Shown here piece after piece: positions 22,625 to 29,434 of a stretch of DNA of 36,406 nt; within the stretch, counting starts at the first letter, position 1, and each line of letters starts with the position of its first letter. Both the position numbers and the translations under genes were made by a program. The DNA is from Patescibacteria group bacterium (GTDB lineage: Bacteria > Patescibacteriota > Minisyncoccia > JAHIHE01). The stretch covers positions 1 through 36,406 of the forward strand of contig JAHILZ010000067.1 in NCBI GenBank assembly GCA_018896765.1, written 5' to 3'. A model generated the notes under the pieces. It ran no database searches and was not told the DNA's origin. It saw only the letters and a list, made by a program, of their open reading frames with translations.

Positions 22625-22644
22625 ATTTTTTTATTTTAGTTAAT

Positions 22645-22676
22645 GCGAACTTAGAGGTTCAACCTCTAAGTTGCGC
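22645..22676 (-). promoter_or_regulatory. 5' leader hairpin
   Basis: AACTTAGAGGTT and AACCTCTAAGTT form a near-perfect stem 21 bp upstream of the ATG at 22624. It pairs in sequence style with the hairpin at 32534-32566 in the MFS leader, with matched changes on both strands. The rest of 22625-22773 is A/T-rich with nothing recognised. Confidence 0.55.
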
Positions 22677-22773
22677 TGAAAGCTTAATTAATAATTAAAT
22701 TTTATTATTTATTAAAAATCCTTTTTATTATTATAAATCAAATAAAAACTTTTAACAATGCTTAAAATAAAAT

Positions 22774-22866
22774 TTACATTTTCAGCGCCTCGACCCCCGG
22801 CAATTTTTCCCCTGCCAAGAATTCGAGCATCGCGCCGCCGGTGGAAATATTGAAATTTTTCATTTT
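22774..22866 (-). pseudogene. pgk: 3' remnant of phosphoglycerate kinase
   Basis: On the minus strand a frame reads KNFNISTGGAMLEFLAGEKL then PGVEALKM and stop. This is the conserved C-terminus of phosphoglycerate kinase (the S-T-G-G-G-A-x-L-E/D-F/L-L-x-G-x-x-L-P-G-V-x-A-L motif). Nothing upstream continues the gene: the stop of the DUF4143 ATPase lies 8 bp away. Only about 30 codons remain, so this is a fragment left by insertion or rearrangement. An intact pgk is expected elsewhere because glycolysis is essential in such genomes. Confidence 0.85.
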
Positions 22867-22873
22867 TTGAATT

Positions 22874-24166
22874 TTATATCTCTTCAAAGAAATTTTTTAC
22901 TTTTATTTTCTTCTTGCCAATTTTAATTTCTTTTTTATATCCTATTGTAATTATTTCAGCTTCATTTTTTTTGAATTTATCCATTGCTTCCAGTAATCCC
23001 GATATTTCTTTTGATTCGTTTTCTTCGGTTAAGCTCCAGCAAGCATTTATTATTTTATCAATTTTTGTTCCCTTGCGAATCAGAAAATCAACTTCATTTT
23101 TATTTTTCCAGTAAAAAATATCTTTTTGCCGCCTTCTATATTCCAGATAAACCAAATTTTCAAATATTTTTCCCAGATTTTCGGAAAACTTGAAAGATAC
23201 GGCGTTATAAAGCCCGGAGTCAATAGCGTAAATTTTATGCGGATTGGTTTTTTGTTCGGCAAAAGAATAAGAAAAATAATCTATCGTTTGGACCAAAAAG
23301 ACTTCTTCGGCGTATTCTAAAAACTTATTGGCGGTAGGCTGGGAAATTTTTTGCCTTTTTTCCGCCATATATCCGGAAAAAACCGTTCCGACATTAACAA
23401 TTAAATTAAGGCAGAACTCCTTTAGCTTTTTTATATCGCGCACCTCGTAGCGCTGAACAATATCTTTTTCTATGATAGCGGAATAATAGTCTTTCAAAAT
23501 TTGTTTTTTGTCTTTTTCGTTTTTTGTAAGCGTTATTTGCGGAAAGCCCCCGAATTCCATATATTGCCGAAAAAAATTGCGGATCTCCGGCGAATTTTTG
23601 CTCGCAGATTTATTCAGAAGTTTTTCTTGATTTTTAAATTCAAGAAATTCCCGAAAGCTTAAAGGAAAAATTTCGTTGGAATATATCCTGCCGGTTAAAG
23701 CCGACCCGAATTCTTTAGATAGCAGTTTTGAAGAGGAGCCGGTAATATAGAATTTTATATTTTCGCCGCGATCATAAAGTCCGCGGACGAATTTTTCCCA
23801 TTGCGGCACCGTTTGTATTTCATCGAGTACCGCAAAAATCTTTCCTTGAGGATTGAATTTTTCAAGATACGCGTCATAGATTTTGAGCAGAAAATCTATG
23901 TTTAAATATGGAGCAAAAGCAGGATCTTCAAAATTAACATAAAGAGTGTTTTCTTCGGATATTCCGCCGGATATGATTTTTTTTAGAACCTGCAAGAGAA
24001 TCGTGGATTTACCGGAGCGCCGGACGCCGGAAACGACGGAAGCTTCTTTGATATTCCGCTGGCGATATAATTCGTCAACATACAAGCGCCGGGTTATGCC
24101 AAGATCGCGGTCTTTATCCCAAAGATTCCAATAGCTCAATATCTCTATTATTTTTGAGTTTTCCAT
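22874..24166 (-). CDS. AAA+ ATPase with DUF4143 domain, copy 2
   Basis: 430 residues, same family as 14117-15361 but clearly divergent. Walker A GVRRSGKS is at 47-54, Walker B FAVLDEIQTVPQWE at about 113-126, sensor-like ITGSSSKLLSKEFGSALTGR, and DUF4143 has IFYWKNKNEVDFLIRKGTKI. It abuts a pgk remnant on its 3' side and has its own promoter with two 22-bp palindromes on its 5' side. As with copy 1, the surroundings suggest arrival by insertion. The function of the family is not established. Confidence 0.9.
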   Translation of the reverse strand: MENSKIIEILSYWNLWDKDRDLGITRRLYVDELYRQRNIKEASVVSGVRRSGKSTILLQVLKKIISGGISEENTLYVNFEDPAFAPYLNIDFLLKIYDAYLEKFNPQGKIFAVLDEIQTVPQWEKFVRGLYDRGENIKFYITGSSSKLLSKEFGSALTGRIYSNEIFPLSFREFLEFKNQEKLLNKSASKNSPEIRNFFRQYMEFGGFPQITLTKNEKDKKQILKDYYSAIIEKDIVQRYEVRDIKKLKEFCLNLIVNVGTVFSGYMAEKRQKISQPTANKFLEYAEEVFLVQTIDYFSYSFAEQKTNPHKIYAIDSGLYNAVSFKFSENLGKIFENLVYLEYRRRQKDIFYWKNKNEVDFLIRKGTKIDKIINACWSLTEENESKEISGLLEAMDKFKKNEAEIITIGYKKEIKIGKKKIKVKNFFEEI

Positions 24167-24175
24167 ATAAGCATT

Positions 24176-24230
24176 ATACTAAACTATATTTTAGTATTTA
24201 ATACTATTATACTAAACTATAGTTTAGTAT
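24176..24230 (-). promoter_or_regulatory. Twin palindromic operators upstream of DUF4143 ATPase copy 2
   Basis: A perfect 22-bp palindrome at 24209-24230 (ATACTAAACTA / TAGTTTAGTAT) and a near-perfect copy at 24176-24197 have centres 33 bp apart, about three helical turns. The first overlaps the promoter spacer and -10; the second is just upstream of the ATG. This is the arrangement expected for cooperative repression, probably by a helix-turn-helix regulator. Confidence 0.7.
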
Positions 24231-24237
24231 TTGTCAA
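24209..24237 (-). promoter_or_regulatory. Promoter of DUF4143 ATPase copy 2
   Basis: On the minus strand TTGACA (24237-24232), 17 bp, TAGTAT (24214-24209). An alternative -10, TATAAT, lies 3 bp further on at 24211-24206. The spacer and -10 are covered by the perfect palindromic operator. Confidence 0.65.
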
Positions 24238-24269
24238 CCCGTTAGAAATTCAGGTTTGTTTTAGCTTTA

Positions 24270-25820
24270 TTATAGCGCGCAATTCACCTGATTCCATGTC
24301 GTCATATTAGCGTAGCCCATTCCTTGCAGAATCACCGCGACAGCCATCCATGCAATAAAAATAATAGCTATGCCGATAATCGCGCTGGTTACTGCTGACT
24401 TAGCTAGATCGATATTTCTGGAATCTCCGGTCGACAAAGCATAAAGCAACCCAGCGACAACAAGAATAAAAACTCCAATGCCGATTGCCAAAGTCATAAC
24501 TAAATTAATGATATTTTTCAGCATATAGAACAAGGCGCAAAGAGTGCAGGGCTTGCTCATATCAATATTAGCCGGATCATCGCCGATATCCAGCCGGCCG
24601 CAGGGAACCAGCCCGCCGGTAGGAGGAGTGTTAAGTCCGACTAGGACAGGACCGCAAGTACCAGGTCCTCCTGGTCCGGTAACATTCATACTAAAATTTG
24701 TATTAATATTGATTGGAGAAGTGACTATGCTCCCGCTAGCAGTTGGTCCTCCTATTGGAGTAACGTTTGTTCCATTAATCGTACCGGCAGTCGCATTGGT
24801 GGATGTCCAGGCAATATCGATGACAGCTCCTTTCCAAATTTCTGTTTCGGAAGGAGTGATGGTGCAGGTAGGGGGGTTGATCGCAACTGCCGCACTGCAG
24901 GTATTGGTGCCCCCAGGGCCGGTAACGGTCATCGTGTAGGTGGCGGAACTGGCAGGGGAAACTGAAGTACTTCCTGAGGCTGAAGTCACAGTGTAATTAT
25001 AGCTGGCTCCGTCTTTAATATTTGCCGTATCGGGTGGAATAGTCATATTGGTGGTAGTCCAGCTCAAGGTTGAGCTATCAAGGGGAATAATTGAAGGCGG
25101 AGAAGCGATAAGCGTGCAGGAAGGGGCACTTACGGGAGGAATGGGAGCCGCTACTGTTACTGGAGCTGAGCAAGTGCCGGATCCAGAGCCGTTAGTGACG
25201 GTCATAGTATAAGTGGCGGAACTGGCAGGAGAAACTGAAGTACTTCCTGAGGCTGAAGTTACCGTGTAATTATAACTGGCTCCGTCTTTGATGTTTGCAG
25301 TATCCGGAGGAATAGTCATATTAGTGGTAGTCCAGCTCAAGGTTGAGCTATCAAGGGGAATAATTGAAGGCGGGGCTGCGGTAAGCGTGCAGGAAGGAAG
25401 ACTCACTGTCGTTACGGTAAGAATCACCCATGCAGCTGTTAGGGTGCCGCAATTATTGGTAGATGAGACGGCAATCGTATAAATTTTACCCGCGCCGAAG
25501 CCATCGGCAAATAAGCTGTTTATATTTTGAGGCGGTGCCAATATTGACGCGCAACCAGTAGTTCTGCTTAATGTTTGAACTGCGCCGCTTGGCGCCGTAA
25601 TCGTCAGCGAACCCTGATCGTCGAAGCCACTATCGGTTAAATCTACGCTCGTTACGCTACTGGTATCAAGGGTTTGAGTAGCACTGCATCCTGGACCGCC
25701 TCCTGAAGAGCACCCCGGACCTGTTGTATAACTTCCCGCCAATGTTTTTGGTACAAAAAAAGACAAACCAAAAAAAAGAGCAAAGAATAGAGCCACAAAT
25801 AATGTTTTAGAAATAATCAT
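24270..25820 (-). CDS. Exported Ig-repeat protein with pilin-like C-terminal domain
   Basis: 516 residues: a signal segment (TLFVALFFALFFGLSFFVPK), a Gly/Ser/Cys-rich region, then three Ig-like repeats. The first two are almost identical (IIPLDSSTLSWTTTNMTIPP ... SASGSTSVSPASSATYTMTV) and the third is diverged. The C-terminal about 120 residues are the two-helix pilin-like domain (GGLVPCGRL, CTLCALFYML, two membrane helices around GDSRNIDLAKSAVTSAIIGI, tail TTWNQVNCAL), nearly the same as that at 19015. It is an intact counterpart of the frameshifted gene. Likely membrane-anchored and surface-displayed; whether it polymerises is unknown. Confidence 0.8.
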   Translation of the reverse strand: MIISKTLFVALFFALFFGLSFFVPKTLAGSYTTGPGCSSGGGPGCSATQTLDTSSVTSVDLTDSGFDDQGSLTITAPSGAVQTLSRTTGCASILAPPQNINSLFADGFGAGKIYTIAVSSTNNCGTLTAAWVILTVTTVSLPSCTLTAAPPSIIPLDSSTLSWTTTNMTIPPDTANIKDGASYNYTVTSASGSTSVSPASSATYTMTVTNGSGSGTCSAPVTVAAPIPPVSAPSCTLIASPPSIIPLDSSTLSWTTTNMTIPPDTANIKDGASYNYTVTSASGSTSVSPASSATYTMTVTGPGGTNTCSAAVAINPPTCTITPSETEIWKGAVIDIAWTSTNATAGTINGTNVTPIGGPTASGSIVTSPININTNFSMNVTGPGGPGTCGPVLVGLNTPPTGGLVPCGRLDIGDDPANIDMSKPCTLCALFYMLKNIINLVMTLAIGIGVFILVVAGLLYALSTGDSRNIDLAKSAVTSAIIGIAIIFIAWMAVAVILQGMGYANMTTWNQVNCAL

Positions 25821-25888
25821 AATAATTATTTAGAAATTAATTTTTAATCTAACGAATTCTTTTGTGGTCTTGCCGCAGGGAGGTTCAT

Positions 25889-26893
25889 TTACAGCAATCC
25901 TTCTCCCGGCCACTTGATCCCCAAGTGCTCGTAAGCCGCTTTGGTGGCTACTCGTCCGCGGCCGGTGCGGTCAAGAAGCCCCATTTGGAGCAAGTAAGGC
26001 TCGTAAATGTCCGAAATCGTTTCTTCGTCTTCATGGCTGGCGGCGGCCATAGTTTGGATGCCGACCGGTCCGCCGGAAAATTTATTGATAATGATTTCAA
26101 GGATCATCCGATCCGTCGCTTCCAGCCCGAGATGATCGACTTCCAGCATTTTAAAAGCTTCTTCAACGATATTTTTAGTGACAACTCCGTTATTTTTTAT
26201 TTCCGCGTAATCGCGCACCCGTTTCAGGAGGCGGTTGGCGATTCTGGGAGTGAAGCGGGAGGATCGGGAAACGGTTTTTATCGCCTCGGAGTCAATATCT
26301 ATTTTTAAAAGTTTCGACGACCTTTTGATTATCAGCTCAATGTCATCGTGAGAATAAAAATTCAAATGAAAAGTCGAGCCAAAACGATTAAGAAGAGGCG
26401 AGGTCAAGAGTCCGATTCTGGTAGTGGCGCCGATAAGCGTAAACCGCGGCAAGTTAAGGCGAAGGGTTCTCGCGGAAGGGCCTTTGCCGATGATTATATC
26501 CAGCGCGAAATCTTCCATGGCCGGATAGAGCACTTCCTCGATCAATTTATTTAAGCGATGAATTTCGTCAATAAATAAAATATCGCCATCTTCCAAAGAC
26601 GAAAGAATGGCGCCAAGATCGCCGACTTTTTCAATTGCCGGGCCGGAAGTGATTTTGATATTGCTTTTGAATTCTTTGGCTATGATATGAGCCAAGGTTG
26701 TTTTTCCCAGTCCGGCCGGGCCATGGAGAAGCGTGTGTTCTATGGGTTCGCCGCGTTTTTTCGCCGCGGCGATAAAAATTTCAATGTTTTTTTTGATTTT
26801 TTCTTGTCCGATGAAATCATTCAAGCTTTCCGGCCTTAAAGCATAGTCCAGTTTTTCGTCTTCGGGTTTTTCCTTTGGCTGAATAATTGACAT
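25889..26893 (-). CDS. ruvB: Holliday junction branch migration helicase RuvB
   Basis: 334 residues, the normal length. It shows YALRPESLNDFIGQEKIKKN near the start, Walker A GPAGLGKTT (58-66), Walker B ILFIDEIHRL (105-114), sensor GATTRIGLLTSPLLNRFG, and a C-terminal winged helix with GPVGIQTMAA, EPYLLQMGLLDRTGRGR and TKAAYEHLG. It drives branch migration with RuvA during recombination. The closest ruvA or ruvC is not in the window. Confidence 0.97.
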   Translation of the reverse strand: MSIIQPKEKPEDEKLDYALRPESLNDFIGQEKIKKNIEIFIAAAKKRGEPIEHTLLHGPAGLGKTTLAHIIAKEFKSNIKITSGPAIEKVGDLGAILSSLEDGDILFIDEIHRLNKLIEEVLYPAMEDFALDIIIGKGPSARTLRLNLPRFTLIGATTRIGLLTSPLLNRFGSTFHLNFYSHDDIELIIKRSSKLLKIDIDSEAIKTVSRSSRFTPRIANRLLKRVRDYAEIKNNGVVTKNIVEEAFKMLEVDHLGLEATDRMILEIIINKFSGGPVGIQTMAAASHEDEETISDIYEPYLLQMGLLDRTGRGRVATKAAYEHLGIKWPGEGLL

Positions 26894-26908
26894 AAATAAT
26901 AAAAATAA

Positions 26909-27018
26909 AATTTTTAATTTCCAATTTTAAATTTTGATTCAATTTTGAATGATTTAATGTTTTAAAAATTAAAAAATTCGAGTTTGATTCAAAATTCAGA
27001 ATTCAAAATTAAAAATTG
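26909..27018. repeat. A/T-rich inverted repeat array upstream of ruvB
   Basis: Units such as TTTAATTTCCAATTTTAAATTTTGATTC (given here in parts: TTTAATTTCC, AATTTTAAAT, TTTGATTC) at 26909-26950 are mirrored by TTCAAAATTCAGAATTC and AAAATTAAAAATTG at 26986-27018. They form a long imperfect hairpin. Similar degenerate arrays occur near 13700 and 31160. Confidence 0.5.
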
Positions 27019-27053
27019 ACGAGAATTACCGCTGTTTTCACAAAAACTATCTA

Positions 27054-27162
27054 TGTGGATAACTTGACTTCCTTGGCTTGACCCTGTTAGATAAAATTTA
27101 GAAGTATTTTCAATATTTTCCAAGATTTCAATTTTTGCCGATATTTTAGCTGGTGTGGATAA
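27054..27162 (-). promoter_or_regulatory. Two perfect DnaA boxes 100 bp apart
   Basis: TGTGGATAA occurs at 27054-27062 and again at 27154-27162; on the minus strand both are the consensus DnaA box TTATCCACA. They sit in an A/T-rich non-coding stretch just before a strong promoter at 27178. No dnaA or dnaN is in the window, so this could be an origin, a DnaA-titration site or DnaA control of the downstream transcript. Confidence 0.5.
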
Positions 27163-27177
27163 CTACTTCTAGCGGGG

Positions 27178-27205
27178 TTGACAGATTTAATACACCTGCT
27201 ATAAT
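27178..27205 (+). promoter_or_regulatory. Strong promoter of the candidate RNA
   Basis: TTGACA at 27178-27183, 16 bp, TATAAT at 27200-27205: both hexamers are consensus. No protein-coding frame of useful length follows on the + strand before the terminator at 27441-27472. Confidence 0.7.
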
Positions 27206-27211
27206 ATGTAG

Positions 27212-27475
27212 TTCACGATACATTATATGAGATACGGGTAAAATGAAGAAAATTAAAGAAAGATAGTGTTTTAGGCGCTATTTTTCTGTAGACGAGTTCT
27301 TTTTTGCTTTTAGCGGAGAATGTTACACGGGAGTTTTTATGGAATTTGGGTAATTTGGGTAGCAAGCGCAAGCTTCTATCTGGATTATACCCCAAAAAAC
27401 TCTTGTTGTCTACAGAAAAATGTCGTCTAAAGCCGACGGAAAAAATCACCTTGAACAAATAGGGTGATTTTTGGT
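27212..27475 (+). ncRNA. Candidate structured non-coding RNA, about 260 nt
   Basis: A consensus promoter and an intrinsic terminator bracket a stretch with no meaningful + strand ORF (the first ATG at 27243 gives 7 codons). Within it, 27270-27293 and 27408-27431 pair over 24 positions with one mismatch and two G-U pairs (core ATTTTTCTGTAGAC / GTCTACAGAAAAAT). Inside, AAGC-GCAA-GCTT (27364-27375) forms a GNRA-capped hairpin extended by GGTAG / CTATC with a bulged C. I do not recognise tmRNA, RNase P or SRP RNA signatures. A rod-like 6S-type RNA or a MITE with long inverted ends are alternatives. Confidence 0.45.
27441..27472 (+). terminator. Terminator of the candidate RNA
   Basis: AAAAATCACC (27441-27450) pairs with GGTGATTTTT (27463-27472). 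It is a 10-bp stem with a 12-nt loop whose 3' arm ends in a T-run. Confidence 0.75.
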
Positions 27476-27518
27476 ATTGGATCAATTATTGTTAGAGGTT
27501 TTAGTTTATTATTTAAAA

Positions 27519-27546
27519 TTGACACTATTCGTGTTTAAGCTATAAT
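27519..27546 (+). promoter_or_regulatory. Promoter of the restriction-modification operon
   Basis: TTGACA at 27519-27524, 16 bp, TATAAT at 27541-27546, 24 bp before the ATG of the endonuclease gene. No clear SD follows. Confidence 0.7.
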
Positions 27547-27570
27547 AAGAGTATAAATATAAGCAATAAT

Positions 27571-28308
27571 ATGTTAGACAGTCCAATTTTGAATAAAAAA
27601 TCAATAGAGAGCATCTATAAAATGCTTTGCGAATTTCATAAAAAATATTTAAAACCTTTTGGAGTGAAATTGCCAAAACTTTATGACTCAAAAGGTAATT
27701 TTACAAAAGATGCGCTTGTTTTAGTCTATTTGGCTTATGATTATCCAAAAACTAGAAAAATTAGTAAAGAAGAATTGACTAAGTTTATTAGAAGTTATTA
27801 TCCTAATACGAATGATGTGCAGCAAGCAAGACACCTTGGTGCGCAAGCTGGCTGGTGGATTGTTGCCGGTGGTCGCGATAATATTGTTTTACACATAGAA
27901 AGAGGGTCATATCAACTTTATACTTTGGAACAGCCTTATCCTGGATTTAAACAAGGGCATAGAATTTTTGAAACAGATGACTGGGAAAAAATTAAAGAAA
28001 AATACAATTACCGTTGTGCAACTTGCGGGTCGCAAGAAAATAATCCTCATTTTCACTGGCCAGCAACAAAAACAATTCTGCAAAAATCCCATATGGATCC
28101 AAGCAAACCATTAGTAAATAGAAATATTATCCCGCAATGCCAAAAATGCAACAGAGGTGACAGAAATAGATGGATTTACGATGAAAAGGGCAGAGTTGTA
28201 AAATTAGCTGATGGAAATTTTGTTAAAAATTTTGATAAAAATGTAAAAAAAGTAATTTACAGAATACTTTATAAGGAATTTAAAGGCAAGAATCCTTATG
28301 CAAAATAA
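27571..28308 (+). CDS. HNH-type type II restriction endonuclease
   Basis: 245 residues. The C-terminal half contains an HNH/His-Me finger with a zinc knuckle: YRCATCGS (about 148-155), a following H-rich stretch, QKSHMDP carrying the probable catalytic His, then NIIPQCQKCNRGDRNRW supplying the N and the second Cys pair. The N-terminal about 130 residues contain a small helical region and AGWWIVAGGRDN, probably for DNA recognition. The gene overlaps the methyltransferase gene by 11 bp and is transcribed from a promoter just upstream, so it is the R gene of a type II R-M pair. The recognition sequence cannot be read from the protein. Confidence 0.82.
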   Translation: MLDSPILNKKSIESIYKMLCEFHKKYLKPFGVKLPKLYDSKGNFTKDALVLVYLAYDYPKTRKISKEELTKFIRSYYPNTNDVQQARHLGAQAGWWIVAGGRDNIVLHIERGSYQLYTLEQPYPGFKQGHRIFETDDWEKIKEKYNYRCATCGSQENNPHFHWPATKTILQKSHMDPSKPLVNRNIIPQCQKCNRGDRNRWIYDEKGRVVKLADGNFVKNFDKNVKKVIYRILYKEFKGKNPYAK

Positions 28309-29302
28309 TAATTTTCTTAACCAAATAATCTTGGGTGATTCTTTAGAAATATTATCTAAAATAGAAGATAATTCTATTGATATTGTTTTGACAGACCCGC
28401 CTTATTTTTTAGATAAATTAGATAATAATTGGCAATATAAAAAAGTTGAGGATACAAGAAATCAGCAAATAATAAAATCATTGCCGGCAGGAATGAAGTT
28501 TGATAGAAAGCAAGGGCAAGAATTTTATAAATGGTATTTGATAATATCAGAGCAAATATACAGGATACTTAAGCCCGGAGGTTTTTTCTTTTCTTTCTCC
28601 AGCCCGCGGTTATATCACAGAATGGCATCGGCTGTTGACGATGCCGGTTTGGAAATTAGGGATTGCTTTTTGTGGCTTTATACTCAAAATCAAGCTAAGG
28701 CAATGAGTGTAAATCATTTTATAGATAAAATGGAAATATCAGATAAGGAGAAGAAAGGCATAAAAGAAAAATTTGATGGCTGGAAAACGCCTCAAATTAA
28801 AAGTTGTTTTGAACCGATTGTTATGTCTCAAAAGCCTGCCGATGGAACTTATTTGAACAATATGCTGAAAAATAATATCGGCTTAATGAACACAAATGTT
28901 AGAGTAGGAGACAATATGTTTCCGGCAAATATTTTAACAGTAGATAGTATAAATGAATTAATTGATAAATCTTTTTTAATCGGTAAGCCGACAAAAAAAG
29001 AAAAAGGCGATTTTAATAATCATAAAACTGTAAAGCCGGTCGAAATTTGCGAACATATAATTAAATTAACCGCTTTTTATAAAAATGCTGTTATTCTCGA
29101 TCCATTTATTGGAAGTGGCACAACAGCGGTAGCTGCTAAAAAACTCGGTTTAAATTATATTGGCATAGATTCAAATCCTGAATATATAAAAATATCGGAA
29201 AAAAGACTGGAGAATTTAGATGAGAAAATAGATTTGTTTAGTCTTACGAAAAAAAAGATGGTAAAGGAGATAAACACACAAGCGCAATTTCAATTAGTAT
29301 AA
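28298..29302 (+). CDS. Beta-class DNA methyltransferase (N6-A or N4-C)
   Basis: 334 residues. Motif IV DPPYF is near the N-terminus (33-37, in DIVLTDPPYF), and motif I (DPFIGSGTTAVAAKKLGLNY, about 267) is near the C-terminus, followed by IGIDSNPEYI. That order is the beta class of amino-methyltransferases. It protects host DNA from the overlapping HNH endonuclease. Start ATG 28298 lies inside the endonuclease gene. A good terminator follows at 29328. Confidence 0.92.
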   Translation: MQNNNFLNQIILGDSLEILSKIEDNSIDIVLTDPPYFLDKLDNNWQYKKVEDTRNQQIIKSLPAGMKFDRKQGQEFYKWYLIISEQIYRILKPGGFFFSFSSPRLYHRMASAVDDAGLEIRDCFLWLYTQNQAKAMSVNHFIDKMEISDKEKKGIKEKFDGWKTPQIKSCFEPIVMSQKPADGTYLNNMLKNNIGLMNTNVRVGDNMFPANILTVDSINELIDKSFLIGKPTKKEKGDFNNHKTVKPVEICEHIIKLTAFYKNAVILDPFIGSGTTAVAAKKLGLNYIGIDSNPEYIKISEKRLENLDEKIDLFSLTKKKMVKEINTQAQFQLV

Positions 29303-29327
29303 ATTATGCTATTGGAAAATTAATAAT

Positions 29328-29358
29328 AAAAAATACCGGTATTTTCTGGTATTTTTTT
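29328..29358 (+). terminator. Terminator of the restriction-modification operon
   Basis: AAAAAATACC (29328-29337) pairs with GGTATTTTTT (29348-29357), with a 10-nt loop and a T-run. A second hairpin next to it, CCCCACACTTAA / TTAAGTGCGGGG (29371-29382 and 29421-29432), lies directly downstream of pilB on the other strand. Confidence 0.8.
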
Positions 29359-29434
29359 AGACATTTTTACCCCCACACTTAATAAGTATTACGCTAAAGG
29401 CGCAGAAACTGAGACGCTTTTTAAGTGCGGGGTT

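Noticed and set aside
27212..27475. Candidate RNA considered as tmRNA, RNase P RNA or SRP RNA
   Set aside because: No T-loop/CCA tRNA-like end, no RNase P GAGGAAAGUCC core and no SRP GNAR/AAGCAG loop could be found on either strand.
27213..27485. A 90-codon minus-strand frame across the candidate RNA
   Set aside because: It spans the terminator, both stem arms and the promoter region in antisense, has no SD and shows no recognisable protein family; the arms give repeated FRRHFSVD-like and related residues only because of the inverted repeat.
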